Positions 8,975 through 17,842 are shown, numbered from the stretch's first letter. The stretch: 64,000 nucleotides of DNA from Aerophototrophica crusticola (GCA_001939945.1 MOEB01000002.1:124001-188000), one strand, 5' to 3'. Made by a program: numbers and translations. Notes: generated by a model not told the origin, from the letters alone.

Positions 8975-9089
8975 AGCGGTTGCCGGCCTGCCGGGAACCG
9001 CTCCGGCGGCGACCGCCGCCGCGCGGCCACGTGGCCGCGGAAGCCAAGCCGCGGATGCGGCGCCGGCGCCTGAGGAACACGAAGACTCA
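8975..9089. repeat. Multi-hairpin dispersed element, copy A
   Basis: The region between metY and the CoA-binding gene is a chain of four hairpins: AGCGGTT/AACCGCT (8975-9002), GGCGGCG-AC-CGCCGCC (9005-9020), CGCGGCC-ACGT-GGCCGCG (9022-9039) and GCCGC-GGAT-GCGGC (9048-9061). A tail GGCGCCTGAGG plus ACACGAAGACTCA (to 9089) follows. The same architecture occurs at 44584-44692, and the tail recurs at 30352-30376. The tail ends exactly on the stop codon of the minus-strand gene. It is non-coding in my reading. Confidence 0.75.
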
Positions 9090-9587
9090 GATCAGTTTCT
9101 TCACGGCCTTCACGGGCCGCTTCTTGGTGGTGATGATGTTGGAATTGATGCCCTGCCGGCCGATCTCCCCGAACAGGCGGGCATACTCGATCTTGGGGCA
9201 GCGATTCATGATGACGGTGGCGCCAAGCGCCTCCGCCTTGGCCGCGGCCTCGTCGTTGCGCACGCCCAACTGCATCCAGATCACCGGCACGCCCAACTCC
9301 GCCGCCTCCACCGCCACGGCTCCTGCGGCCTCGGCGTTGCGGAAGATGTCCACCATGTCCGGCCGCTCCGGCAGGTCCTTCAGGCTGGCATAGGCCTTCT
9401 CGCCCAGCACCTCCTTGCCCACCAGCCCGGGGTTGACCGGGATCATGCGGAAACCCTTGTCCGTCATGTACTTGGTCACATAGAAGCTGGCGCGCACCTC
9501 GTTGTCCGTGGCGCCGACCACGGCGATGGTCTTCACGCGCCCCAGCACGTCGCGGATGAAGTCGTCGGGGTACCAATCGTGGGTCAC
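9087..9587 (-). CDS. CoA-binding domain protein (YccU-like)
   Basis: The 166-residue protein has a Rossmann-type CoA-binding fold: VKTIAVVGATDNEVRASFYVTKYM, then MIPVNPGLVGKEVLGEKAYASL and a C-terminal LGATVIMNRCPKIEY. This pattern is widespread as a stand-alone CoA_binding protein of unknown physiological role. The start is GTG, with GGAGA upstream. Its stop lies on the edge of dispersed element A. It follows the enoyl-CoA hydratase-type gene by 19 bp, so the two may be co-transcribed and linked to acyl-CoA metabolism. Confidence 0.88.
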   Translation of the reverse strand: MTHDWYPDDFIRDVLGRVKTIAVVGATDNEVRASFYVTKYMTDKGFRMIPVNPGLVGKEVLGEKAYASLKDLPERPDMVDIFRNAEAAGAVAVEAAELGVPVIWMQLGVRNDEAAAKAEALGATVIMNRCPKIEYARLFGEIGRQGINSNIITTKKRPVKAVKKLI

Positions 9588-9606
9588 GTCTTGTCTCCGG
9601 TCCGCC

Positions 9607-10410
9607 TCAGCGGTGGGTCCAGTTGGGGTGGCGCTTGCCGATGAAGGCGTCGATGCCCTCTCCCGCGTCGGGCAGGCCCATGTTGATGGCCATCACCTCT
9701 GCCGTGTAGGCGTAGGCGTCCTCCAGGTCCATCTCCCTCTGCCGGTAGAAGGTCTCCTTCCCCAGGGTCAGCACCCGGCCGGACTTGGAGGCGATCTTGG
9801 CAGCCAGCGCGTCCACGGCCGAGTCCAGTTCCGCCGCCGGCACGGCCCGGTTCAGCAGGCCCAGCCGCACCGCCTCCGCACTGTCGATCGGGTCCCCGGT
9901 CAACAGCATCCCCATGGCCGACTTGGCACCCACATTGCGGGTCAGCGCCACCATGGGAGTGGAGCAGAACAGGCCGATGTTCACCCCCGGGGTGGCGAAT
10001 GTCGCATGGTCTGCCGCAACGGCTAGGTCGCAGGTGGCGACAAGCTGGCACCCGGCCGCCGTGGCCGTGCCCTGCACCTTGGCGATCACCGGCTGGCGCA
10101 GCCTGGTGATGCTGATCATCAGCCTGGCGCATTGGCGGAAGGTCTGCAGGTGGCCGTCATGTCCTTGAGTCGCCCGCATCTCCTTCAGGTCATGCCCGGC
10201 ACAGAACACCGGCCCATTGGCGGCCAGCACCACCACGCGCACGGCCATGTCATGGGCAATCTCGTCCAGCCGGGCCTGCAAGGCGGCCATCAGCCCGCGG
10301 GACAGGGCGTTGCGGGCGGCGGGACGGTTCAGGGTCAGGGTCGCCACCCCCGCCTGATCCTGGCGCAGGACCAGCTCCTCGGCGGGCGTGGCATCGGGCA
10401 GGGCGGCCAT
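9607..10410 (-). CDS. Enoyl-CoA hydratase/isomerase family protein
   Basis: The 267-residue crotonase-fold protein shows the oxyanion-hole segments VVVLAANGPVFCAGHDLKEM and VQGTATAAGCQLVATCDLAVA, and the loop FATPGVNIGLFCSTPMVAL. It resembles the ECHDC3-like branch of enoyl-CoA hydratases. The Glu residues of classical 2-enoyl-CoA hydratase are not obvious at the second position, so the exact reaction is uncertain. It is the first gene of a probable pair with the CoA-binding protein and is divergent from a thioesterase gene. Confidence 0.88.
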   Translation of the reverse strand: MAALPDATPAEELVLRQDQAGVATLTLNRPAARNALSRGLMAALQARLDEIAHDMAVRVVVLAANGPVFCAGHDLKEMRATQGHDGHLQTFRQCARLMISITRLRQPVIAKVQGTATAAGCQLVATCDLAVAADHATFATPGVNIGLFCSTPMVALTRNVGAKSAMGMLLTGDPIDSAEAVRLGLLNRAVPAAELDSAVDALAAKIASKSGRVLTLGKETFYRQREMDLEDAYAYTAEVMAINMGLPDAGEGIDAFIGKRHPNWTHR

Positions 10411-10596
10411 GGGTACACCTCCGGGGCAGGGGCGGCGGGGACCGCATGCTATCCAGCGGAGGCAGGAAACCGCAACGGGGCGAAGGGTTCAACAGCTTTC
10501 CTGCTGCCGATCCGGACAAACACGCATTCCTTCTTGTGGAATGGGCGTGTGGCGCAGCTCGGCATCAGCCTCTATACCGGGACAAAAGGCCAGATC

Positions 10597-11058
10597 ATGG
10601 GGAGCGCAGGGGTGACACCAGTCCGCAAGCCGGCCGCCATCACCGCGGCGGAGTTTGAGACGATCATGCTGGAGGGCCTGCCCCAGGCAAAGGCCATGGG
10701 CGTCCGGGTTGACGTGTTGGAGCACGGCTTCTGCCGCGCCCGCCTGCCGGTGACGGACTTCATGATCCGCCCCGGCGGCACCATCAGCGGCCCGACCCTG
10801 TTCGCCATGGCCGACCTTGCCCTGTATGGCGCCGTGCTCAGCATCATCGGGGCCGTGCCCCTGGCGGTGACCAGCCAGATGAGCATCAATTTCCTGCGCA
10901 AGCCGGGCCTCGTGGACCTGATCGCCGAGTCCCGCATCCTGCGCGCCGGCAAGCGGTTGGCCTTCGGCGACGTCACGCTTTACTCCGACGGTGATGCCGA
11001 ACCCGTGGCCCATGCGTCGGGCTCTTACGCCATCCCCAGTCCCAAGGTCGCGCCATAG
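10597..11058 (+). CDS. PaaI-family hotdog thioesterase
   Basis: The 153-residue protein has the hotdog-fold signature of PaaI/YdiI-type acyl-CoA thioesterases: RPGGTISGPTLFAMADLALYGA (central helix with the catalytic acid) and TSQMSINFLRKPGL, followed by AGKRLAFGDVTLYSDG. It probably hydrolyses acyl-CoA thioesters in the cytoplasm. AAAGG sits 7 bp before the ATG at 10597; the frame is open further upstream but without family similarity. It is divergent from the enoyl-CoA hydratase-like gene. Confidence 0.88.
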   Translation: MGSAGVTPVRKPAAITAAEFETIMLEGLPQAKAMGVRVDVLEHGFCRARLPVTDFMIRPGGTISGPTLFAMADLALYGAVLSIIGAVPLAVTSQMSINFLRKPGLVDLIAESRILRAGKRLAFGDVTLYSDGDAEPVAHASGSYAIPSPKVAP

Positions 11059-11062
11059 CAAA

Positions 11063-11088
11063 GGGGCCGGACCCACCGGCCCGGCCCC
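11063..11088. terminator. Hairpin between convergent genes
   Basis: GGGGCCGG (11063-11070) pairs with CCGGCCCC (11081-11088). It lies 5 bp after the thioesterase stop and 24 bp from the stop of the opposing lipoprotein gene. No T run is present, so the bidirectional terminator role is inferred from position. Confidence 0.5.
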
Positions 11089-11112
11089 CTGGTTCCCACC
11101 CTGCGTCGCGCA

Positions 11113-11397
11113 TCAGCGGCGGCGGTCGCAGTACCCGTCATTGTTCCGGTCGCGGCAGCGGTCCCGGTCGCGGCGGTCGTCGTCGCGGTCGTCCTTGTAG
11201 CGGTCATAGGCATAGCCCGCGCCCGCCCCACCCACGGCGCCCAACGCCGTGCTGCCCAGGTCGCCGCCCAGGATCGCGCCCGCCGCACCGCCCGCCAGGG
11301 CGCCCGACGCCGTCCGCTCCTCGGTGGTCGAACCGCAGGCCCCCAGCAGCAGCGTGGCTGCGGTCGCCAGGGTGATGGTCATGGTCCGGGTCTGCAT
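11113..11397 (-). CDS. Small glycine-zipper lipoprotein
   Basis: The 94-residue product has a lipoprotein signal: MQTRTMTITLATAATLLLGACGS, with lipobox LGAC and Cys at about residue 21. A glycine-zipper membrane segment follows (SGALAGGAAGAILGGDLGSTALGAVGG), then a very charged Asp/Arg tail ending DRNNDGYCDRRR. It is probably an outer-membrane-associated envelope protein of the glycine-zipper type; the role is unknown. The start is set by the signal peptide; 29 upstream codons are not plausible. Confidence 0.8.
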   Translation of the reverse strand: MQTRTMTITLATAATLLLGACGSTTEERTASGALAGGAAGAILGGDLGSTALGAVGGAGAGYAYDRYKDDRDDDRRDRDRCRDRNNDGYCDRRR

Positions 11398-11584
11398 CGT
11401 TTCCTCCGCTGATGTCCAAACTGCCGGGTCAACGGCGCGTAAGGCGATGTAGTTCCCGCGAAGGCACGAAGCCGGACGGGACAAAGGGGGAGTCCGGCCG
11501 GGCTAACACCACCCGCCGGTACCCTGCACGCCCGGGCAAAGGGGTGTATGCTGGCAGTCCCGCCGCCTCCTGAACGGGATCGCC

Positions 11585-13057
11585 ATGGCCCCGGCTTCCT
11601 TCGACGAAGAACTGCGCATCCGCCAGGCCATGCACCTGGTGAAGATGATGCCGTTCCTGGTGTTCGGGAATGTGGCCGTGGCCGGGGGCGTCACCTACCA
11701 GTCCTGGGCCGTGGTCCTCGCCAGCGATGCCTGGCTGCCATTAGCCCTGGAAGTCCTGCTGGTTCTCCCCGTGGCGGTCAGTTGGTTCAGGTTGCGCCAT
11801 GCCCCCCGGCCGGAGCGGGTGAGCCACCGCCACATCCGCCGCGTCGTCCTGCACTCCCTGGCCATGGGTCTCACCTGGGCGGCGGCGACGGCCATGTTGT
11901 TCCCGCGGCTGGGCGCCTTCGACCAGTTCGTGATGATGACGGGGCTGACGGTGCTCTGCCTCGGCGGGGCCGCCACCATCTTCGCCATCCCGCGCGCCGG
12001 GCTGGGCTATGTCGGCCCGCTCTGGCTGGCCCTGATCGCCGCCGCCGTCTTCTTCGACCGGTCGGAGACGCACATCACCCTGCTGTCCGCCGCCATCGCG
12101 GGCATCAGCGCGGCCGCGGTGCTGCGGGCCAACTGGCTGACCTTCGTGGACAATGTCCGCACCGCGGCGGAGCGCGCCCAGTTCCTGCACGACAGCTTGG
12201 CCGCCAAGGCGGAGGTGGAGGACGCGCTGGACCGGCTCCGCTCCATGCAGCGAACCGTTATCCAGGCGGAAAAGCTGGCCAGCCTCGGCCAGCTCGTGGC
12301 CGGCGTGGCGCATGAGATCAACACGCCCGTGGGTATCGGCGTCACCGGCGCCTCCATGCTGGCGGAGGAGGCGGGGCGCGTCTCCGGCCTGCTGGAGGCC
12401 GGTCAGTTGAAGAAGAGCCAGCTTGTGGAATTCGTCGCCACCACCCGCGACGGGGCGGGCGTGGTGCTGCACAACCTTCGCCGCGCTGCCGACCTGATCC
12501 AGAGCTTCAAGACCGTGGCCGTGGAGCAGACGGCCGCCGAACGCCGCCGCTTCGACCTGCCGGACTTCATCAGGGACGTGCTGGCCTCCCTTGGCCCGGT
12601 CCTCGACCGCAGCCGGATCCAGGTCTCCTTCGACGGCCCGCCGCAGCTGGAGGTGGACAGCTATCCCGGCGCCGTCTCGCAGGTCCTGACCAACCTCTGC
12701 ATCAATGCCCAGATGCATGCCTTCGAAGAAGGGAAGGGCGGCAACCTGCGGATCACCCTGTGGGAAAGCGCCGGCCAGGTGCGGCTGGACGTGGCGGATG
12801 ACGGCAGGGGCATCCCGGCCCGGAACCTGGGCCAGGTCTTCGACCCCTTCTTCACCACCCGGCGCGGGTCCGGCGGCTCGGGCCTCGGCCTGCACATCGT
12901 CTACAACCAGGTCTCAGGTATCCTGGGCGGCGGCATCGAGGTGGAGAGCACCATGGGGCAGGGGACCCGGTTCATCATCCGCTTCCCGCAGGTCGCGCCC
13001 GCGCCGCTGCGGGGGGATATCGGCGTGGTGCCGCATGGCCTGAAAAAAACCAGCTAA
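11585..13057 (+). CDS. Membrane sensor histidine kinase (orphan)
   Basis: The N-terminal ~190 residues hold about six hydrophobic segments (for example LALEVLLVLPVAVSWF and FVMMTGLTVLCLGGAATIFAI), followed by a short coiled-coil (RSMQRTVIQAEKLASLGQL). The H box VAGVAHEINTPVGI (about residue 240), N box NLCINAQMHAF, G1 VADDGRGIPARN, F box DPFFTTRRGSGG and G2 SGLGLHIVYN are all present. It is therefore a complete 490-residue kinase. No response regulator gene is adjacent, so its partner is unknown. Confidence 0.93.
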   Translation: MAPASFDEELRIRQAMHLVKMMPFLVFGNVAVAGGVTYQSWAVVLASDAWLPLALEVLLVLPVAVSWFRLRHAPRPERVSHRHIRRVVLHSLAMGLTWAAATAMLFPRLGAFDQFVMMTGLTVLCLGGAATIFAIPRAGLGYVGPLWLALIAAAVFFDRSETHITLLSAAIAGISAAAVLRANWLTFVDNVRTAAERAQFLHDSLAAKAEVEDALDRLRSMQRTVIQAEKLASLGQLVAGVAHEINTPVGIGVTGASMLAEEAGRVSGLLEAGQLKKSQLVEFVATTRDGAGVVLHNLRRAADLIQSFKTVAVEQTAAERRRFDLPDFIRDVLASLGPVLDRSRIQVSFDGPPQLEVDSYPGAVSQVLTNLCINAQMHAFEEGKGGNLRITLWESAGQVRLDVADDGRGIPARNLGQVFDPFFTTRRGSGGSGLGLHIVYNQVSGILGGGIEVESTMGQGTRFIIRFPQVAPAPLRGDIGVVPHGLKKTS

Positions 13058-13221
13058 ATCAAGAGCTTTGCGGATAGGGTATCATAATACCGTTTACTAG
13101 ACCATTGCCGAAGCATGCTTATCCGCCTTGACGGCGCGCCCTGGCTTCCGTACAACCCACACCGCTTCGGCGCCGGATGTCATGTCCGGTGCCGTCAACC
13201 GTTTCACCGCCGAGTGTTCCG

Positions 13222-13683
13222 ATGAAGACGTTCAATCTGAAGCCGGCCGACATCGAGAAGAAGTGGATTCTGATCGATGCCGACGGCCTGGTGCTCGGGC
13301 GTCTTGCCAGCCAGATCGCCATGCGACTGCGCGGCAAGCACAAGCCCACCTTCACCCCCCACATGGATTGCGGCGACAACGTCGTCGTGATCAACGCCGA
13401 GAAGGTCAAGCTGACTGGCAACAAGCGCCAGGATGACATCTTCTACTGGCACACCGGCTACCCCGGCGGGATCAAGGGTCGTTCCAAGGGCCAGATCCTG
13501 GACGGCCGGTACCCCGAGCGGGTCATCATCAAGGCGGTGGAGCGGATGATCACCCGCGGGCCGCTGGGCCGCCGCCAGATGTCCAACCTGCGCGTCTATG
13601 CCGGCGCCAGCCACCCGCACGAGGCCCAGCAGCCCGAGGTGCTGGACGTGTCGGCCCTGAACCCGAAGAACAAGCGAGTCTGA
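13222..13683 (+). CDS. rplM: 50S ribosomal protein L13
   Basis: The 153-residue protein starts [20 protein letters not shown] and contains [35 protein letters not shown] and [16 protein letters not shown], all L13 signatures. An in-frame start at 13177 is rejected by family alignment. It forms the conserved rplM-rpsI operon with 4 bp between the genes. The 160-bp leader contains GGTATCATAATACC at about 13078-13091, a small inverted repeat that overlaps possible -10 sequences. Confidence 0.97.
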   Translation: MKTFNLKPADIEKKWILIDADGLVLGRLASQIAMRLRGKHKPTFTPHMDCGDNVVVINAEKVKLTGNKRQDDIFYWHTGYPGGIKGRSKGQILDGRYPERVIIKAVERMITRGPLGRRQMSNLRVYAGASHPHEAQQPEVLDVSALNPKNKRV

Positions 13684-13687
13684 TAGC

Positions 13688-14179
13688 ATGGCCACCACAC
13701 TCACCAGCCTCGCCGACCTGAAGCAGGGTGGGGCCTCCGGCGCCACCGTCGCCCCGGCCGCCGCCACGCCGGCCGAGCCGAAGATCGACAACCTCGGCCG
13801 CTCCTACGCCACGGGCAAGCGCAAGAACGCGGTTGCCCGCGTCTGGATCAAGCCGGGCAAGGGCAAGATCACCGTCAACGGCCGGGACCAGGAGGTCTAC
13901 TTCGCCCGCCCCGTGCTGCGGATGATGATCGACCAGCCGTTCCTGATCACCGGCCGCCGTGAGCAGTTCGACGTGATCTGCACCGTGTCCGGCGGTGGCC
14001 TGTCCGGCCAGGCCGGCGCCCTGCGCCACGGCATCAGCAAGGCCCTGACCTACTACGAGCCGGGCCTGCGCCCGCCGCTGAAGGCCGCCGGCCTGCTGAC
14101 CCGCGACCCGCGCGTGGTCGAGCGTAAGAAGTACGGCAAGGCCAAGGCTCGCCGTTCCTTCCAGTTCTCCAAGCGCTAA
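13688..14179 (+). CDS. rpsI: 30S ribosomal protein S9
   Basis: S9 binds 16S rRNA near the P site. The 163-residue protein carries the usual alphaproteobacterial N-terminal extension (about 35 Ala/Pro-rich residues) before [21 protein letters not shown]. It ends with [20 protein letters not shown] and the canonical C-terminal QFSKR. It is the second gene of the rplM operon and is followed by a strong terminator. Confidence 0.97.
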   Translation: MATTLTSLADLKQGGASGATVAPAAATPAEPKIDNLGRSYATGKRKNAVARVWIKPGKGKITVNGRDQEVYFARPVLRMMIDQPFLITGRREQFDVICTVSGGGLSGQAGALRHGISKALTYYEPGLRPPLKAAGLLTRDPRVVERKKYGKAKARRSFQFSKR

Positions 14180-14211
14180 GCCGTCCCGGGGCAACCCGGT
14201 TCTGCTGCGAA

Positions 14212-14244
14212 GGGCCGTCCCGCCAGGGACGGCCCTTTTCGTTT
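14212..14244 (+). terminator. Rho-independent terminator of rplM-rpsI
   Basis: GGGCCGTCCC (14212-14221) pairs perfectly with GGGACGGCCC (14226-14235) around a GCCA loop and is followed by TTTTCGTTT. It is a strong canonical terminator 33 bp after rpsI. Confidence 0.9.
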
Positions 14245-14284
14245 GAGCTCCCGTTCCCTCGCTCCGGGGGAAGGGAAAAACGAC

Positions 14285-14298
14285 TTTCGAATTCGAAA
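14285..14298. repeat. Palindrome TTTCGAATTCGAAA, copy 1
   Basis: This is a 14-bp perfect palindrome between the rpsI terminator and the stop codon of the convergent MFS gene, which begins two bases further on. Longer versions occur at 28862-28879 (18 bp) and 57658-57677 (20 bp). It is AT-richer than its surroundings. Confidence 0.8.
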
Positions 14299-14299
14299 C

Positions 14300-15556
14300 T
14301 CACCCCGCCGCCTTGCCCTCCAGCGTGTCCGCCTTGCGCAGGTCCGGGAACCACCAGGCCCACAGACCCACCACCACCAGCGTGCCCACCCCGCCCAGCA
14401 CCACGGCCGGGCCGGCGCCGAACAGGGCGGCGGTGACGCCGGACTCGAACTCGCCCAACTGGTTGCTGGCTCCGATGAAGACGCCGTTCACGGCGCTGAC
14501 CCGGCCGCGCATCTCATCCGGCGTCTCCAACTGCACCAGGGTCATGCGCACATAGACGCTGACCATGTCCGCCGCCCCCATCACCACCAGGCTGACCAGT
14601 GCCACCAGCACGCTGGTGGTCAGGCCGAAGATGATGGTGCCGATACCGAACAGGGCCACGCAGGCGAACAGGATCGGCCCCACGTTCCGCCGCAACGGCC
14701 ACACCGACAGGGCAAGGCCGGTGGCCAGCGCCCCCACGGCCGGCCCGGCGCGCAGCACGCCCACCAGCTCCGGCCCCGCCAGGAACTGCTCCTTCGCCAG
14801 CACCGGCAGCAGGGCCGTGGCCCCGCCCAGCAGCACGGCGAACAGGTCGAGGGAGATGGCGCCCAGCACGATGGGCTTGGCCCGGATAAAGCGGATGCCG
14901 GCCAGCAGTGTCTCCAGCGTGATGGGCCGGCGGTCTACGGGCCGCGGGGTGATCCGGATGCACAGGATCAGGCAGGCCGCCGCCAGGAACAGCCCGGCGC
15001 TGACCGCGAAGACCCAGGTCCCGATGAACCCGTAGAGCAGCCCGCCCAGCGCCGGCCCGACGATGCTCGCCCCCTGCCACGCGGAGGAGTTCAGCGCCAC
15101 TGCCCGCGGGAAGACGTTCGTCGGCACAAGGTTCGGCACCAGCGCGCTTGCGGCGGGTGACTCGAACGCCCGCCCCACGCCCAGGACCACGACGGCGAAG
15201 AAGGCCAGGGCCAGGGAATGGCTGTCGCCGGTCAACGACAGGGCCAGCAATCCCATGGCCGCCACTTCCAGCACTTGGCAAGCCACGATCACCCGCCGCC
15301 GGTCAAACCGGTCTGCCACATGGCCTGTGACCAGGATCAGGGCGATGGCCGGCAGGAACTCCGCCAACCCCACCAGCCCCAGGGCCATGGCGCTGCCGCT
15401 CACGTCATAGACCCGCCAGCCGGTGGCCACGATCTGGATTTGAAGGGCCAGGATTGAGCAGACCCGGGCGAACCAGAACAAGGTGAAGGGCAGGTAGCGG
15501 AACGGCCCCCGCTCGGGTGGGGCGGCGGCCAGGGTGTCGGCGGTGGGTGGGGTCAT
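14300..15556 (-). CDS. MFS transporter (EntS-like exporter family)
   Basis: The 418-residue protein has 10-12 hydrophobic segments and the MFS signature after helix 2, GHVADRFDRRRVIVACQVLEV. It most resembles the MFS_3/EntS-type branch of exporters (VALNSSAWQGASIVGPALGG, GVFIGASNQLGEFESG). The substrate cannot be read from sequence. The start MTPPTADT is chosen over in-frame ATGs at 15589 and 15628 because the upstream residues are not membrane-like and the core begins soon after. It is a lone gene convergent with rpsI. Confidence 0.85.
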   Translation of the reverse strand: MTPPTADTLAAAPPERGPFRYLPFTLFWFARVCSILALQIQIVATGWRVYDVSGSAMALGLVGLAEFLPAIALILVTGHVADRFDRRRVIVACQVLEVAAMGLLALSLTGDSHSLALAFFAVVVLGVGRAFESPAASALVPNLVPTNVFPRAVALNSSAWQGASIVGPALGGLLYGFIGTWVFAVSAGLFLAAACLILCIRITPRPVDRRPITLETLLAGIRFIRAKPIVLGAISLDLFAVLLGGATALLPVLAKEQFLAGPELVGVLRAGPAVGALATGLALSVWPLRRNVGPILFACVALFGIGTIIFGLTTSVLVALVSLVVMGAADMVSVYVRMTLVQLETPDEMRGRVSAVNGVFIGASNQLGEFESGVTAALFGAGPAVVLGGVGTLVVVGLWAWWFPDLRKADTLEGKAAG

Positions 15557-15710
15557 GGGGCCTGAAAGGGCAGCGGCATGTAGGGGCATCACTATGGGCG
15601 ACCGCCGCGCCGGACCGCATCCGGCCACTCACGCAGGGCTGCCTTGCGGCGGGGCTCGCCGCCGGCCGGGCTTCTGTCTATGATCCCGGCCGCACAATAC
15701 CGGAGGAACC

Positions 15711-16172
15711 GTGGCCCTGACCGATGACGTGGTGGTGCGCGTGGCGCAGCGGCGCGACGTGCCGGAAATCGTTGCCCTGCTGCTGGATGACACGCTCGGC
15801 AGCGGGCGGGAGCAGGTGGAGGACCTGGAACCCTACTTCGAGGCCTGGGATGAGATCGCCCTGGACCCGGCGACGGAAATCCTGGTGCTGGACCTGGACA
15901 GCCGGGTCGTCGCCACCGCAACCTTGACCTACACCCGCCACCTCGCCCGCCAAGGTTTGCGCCGCTGCACGGTGGAGGCGGTGCGCGTCGCGGGGGACTT
16001 GCGGAGCCAAGGGCTCGGCAAGCTGTTGATTGAGGCCTGCCTGGACATGGCCCGGGCTCGGGGCTGTGGCCTCGTCCAGCTCACCAGCGACAAGAGCCGG
16101 GCGGATGCGCACAGGTTCTACCTGGGGCTCGGCTTTCAGGCATCACACGAAGGTTTCAAGCTGTATCTCTGA
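15711..16172 (+). CDS. GNAT family N-acetyltransferase
   Basis: The 153-residue protein has the GNAT acetyl-CoA fold: CTVEAVRVAGDLRSQGLGKLLIEACLDMARARGC contains the R/Q-x-x-G-x-G/A pyrophosphate loop (RSQGLGK), and SRADAHRFYLGLGFQ is the usual last motif. The target (small molecule or protein) is unknown. The start is GTG, with a GGAGGA ribosome site 5 bp upstream. It ends 36 bp before argC on the same strand, so co-transcription is possible. Confidence 0.9.
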   Translation: MALTDDVVVRVAQRRDVPEIVALLLDDTLGSGREQVEDLEPYFEAWDEIALDPATEILVLDLDSRVVATATLTYTRHLARQGLRRCTVEAVRVAGDLRSQGLGKLLIEACLDMARARGCGLVQLTSDKSRADAHRFYLGLGFQASHEGFKLYL

Positions 16173-16208
16173 CCGCGACGTCCCCATCCCCGCCGGAGGA
16201 GCCATCCC

Positions 16209-17261
16209 ATGACCCCCGACACCGCCCCCGTCCGCGTCGCCATCCTGGGCGCTTCCGGCTATACGGGCGCCGAGCTGATGCGCCTGCTGCTGCGCCATCC
16301 CGGCGTGCAGATCACGACCCTGACCGGGGAGCGGCAGGCGGGCCGGCCGGTGGCGGAGGTGTTCCCCCACCTTGCTTCCTTCGGCTTGCCGGACCTGGTG
16401 AAGATGGAGCAGGTGGACTGGGCGAACGTGGACTTCGTCTTCTGCGCGCTGCCGCACGGCACCACCCAGGACGTCATCGCCGCCCTGCCCAAGACCATAA
16501 AGGTCTGCGACCTGTCCGCCGACTTCCGGCTGGCGAACGTCGAAACCTATGCCAAGTGGTACGGCCATGCCCACAAGGCACCCGATCTTCAGCGGGAAGC
16601 CGTCTATGGCCTGTCGGAGCTGAACCGTACCGGCGTGCAGAACGCGCGGCTGGTGGCCAACCCCGGCTGCTATCCCACCTCGGCCCAACTCCCCCTGATC
16701 CCGCTGCTGCTGGCCGGCCAGGTCGAGGCGCAGGAGATCATCATCGACGCCAAGTCCGGCGTCTCCGGCGCCGGGCGCGACGCCAAGCAGGCCAACCTGT
16801 TCGGTGAGGTGGCGGAGGGCATCCACCCCTACGGCATCGCCAGCCACCGCCACGCGCCGGAGATCGAACAAGGCCTATCCCTGGCCGCGGGGGAGCCGCT
16901 GCTGGTCGCCTTCACCCCCCACCTGATGCCCATGAGCCGCGGCATCCTCGCCACCACCTATGTCCGGCTGAAGGGCGGGGCCACCGCCGCCGACCTGCGC
17001 GCCACCTTGGCGGAGACGTACGCCAAGGAGCCTTTCGTGAAGGTCCTGCCGGAGGGCATCGCCCCCCAGACCCGCCATGTCCGCGGCTCCAACCTCTGCC
17101 TGATGAACGTCTTCGCCGACCGGCTGCCCGGCCGGGCCATCATCGTCTCCGCCATCGACAACCTCGTTAAGGGCGCGTCCGGCCAAGCCATCCAGAACAT
17201 GAACATCATGCTGGGCTTCGATGAGACGGCGGGCCTGGAGGTGGTGCCCGTCTATCCGTGA
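16209..17261 (+). CDS. argC: N-acetyl-gamma-glutamyl-phosphate reductase
   Basis: ArgC carries out the NADPH-dependent third step of arginine synthesis. The 350-residue protein has the Rossmann start VRVAILGASGYTGAELMRLL, the catalytic Cys in ANPGCYPTSAQL (about residue 155), SGVSGAGRDAKQ and a late SNLCLMNVFAD. The length fits the type 1 ArgC. A GGAGG site lies 8 bp before the ATG. It overlaps or abuts the next gene region, consistent with one transcript. Confidence 0.96.
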   Translation: MTPDTAPVRVAILGASGYTGAELMRLLLRHPGVQITTLTGERQAGRPVAEVFPHLASFGLPDLVKMEQVDWANVDFVFCALPHGTTQDVIAALPKTIKVCDLSADFRLANVETYAKWYGHAHKAPDLQREAVYGLSELNRTGVQNARLVANPGCYPTSAQLPLIPLLLAGQVEAQEIIIDAKSGVSGAGRDAKQANLFGEVAEGIHPYGIASHRHAPEIEQGLSLAAGEPLLVAFTPHLMPMSRGILATTYVRLKGGATAADLRATLAETYAKEPFVKVLPEGIAPQTRHVRGSNLCLMNVFADRLPGRAIIVSAIDNLVKGASGQAIQNMNIMLGFDETAGLEVVPVYP

Positions 17262-17290
17262 GGGGCATTTTGATGGAAGGGGAGAGCACG

Positions 17291-17839
17291 ATGACCGACC
17301 ACCTCACGTCCGCCCGGCCCACCCTGCTGCCCTTCCGCGGCAAGCGGCCGGTGGTTCACCCCAGTGCCTTCCTCTCCAACGCCGTGGTGATCGGCGACGT
17401 GGAGGTGGGGGCGGATGCCAGCCTGTGGTTCGGTGTCACCGTCCGCGGCGACGTGAATGAGATCCGCATCGGCCGCGGCACCAACATCCAGGACGGCACC
17501 GTCATCCACTGCACCACTGACAAGTTCGGCACCTACATTGGTGAGGACGTGCTGGTCGGCCACCTGGCCCTGCTCCACGGCTGCGTGGTGGAGGACGGCG
17601 CCTTCATCGGCATGAAGGCCTGCCTGATGGATGGGGTGGTGGTGGAGAAGGGCGCCATGGTCGCCGCCGGCGCCCTGGTCACCCCCGGCAAGCGGGTCAA
17701 GTCTGGCGAACTCTGGGCCGGCAGCCCCGCCAAGTTCGTCCGGATGCTGACCGACGAGGAAAAGGCCAACCTGCCCAAGGCCGCGCCGCACTACGTACAG
17801 TTGGCACAGCAGTACTTGCGGGAGGCGGGGGAAGGGTGA
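17291..17839 (+). CDS. Gamma-carbonic anhydrase family protein (left-handed beta-helix)
   Basis: The 182-residue protein is built from hexapeptide repeats typical of gamma-carbonic anhydrase-like trimers: FLSNAVVIGDVEVGADASLWFGVTVRGD, then RGTNIQDGTVIH and GHLALLHGCVVEDGAFIGM, with metal-binding His residues in the VIH, VGH and LLH contexts. Catalytic activity is not certain, since many homologues are inactive. GGGGAG lies 6 bp before the ATG at 17291; GTG 17258 and ATG 17273 are weaker options. It follows argC closely. Confidence 0.9.
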   Translation: MTDHLTSARPTLLPFRGKRPVVHPSAFLSNAVVIGDVEVGADASLWFGVTVRGDVNEIRIGRGTNIQDGTVIHCTTDKFGTYIGEDVLVGHLALLHGCVVEDGAFIGMKACLMDGVVVEKGAMVAAGALVTPGKRVKSGELWAGSPAKFVRMLTDEEKANLPKAAPHYVQLAQQYLREAGEG

Positions 17840-17842
17840 AGG

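Noticed and set aside
14285-14298. The TTTCGAATTCGAAA palindrome as the terminator of the MFS gene
   Set aside because: A continuous palindrome without a spacer cannot form a stable RNA hairpin of useful length once a loop is left open. Although a T run follows on the minus strand at this copy, the other copies lack one.
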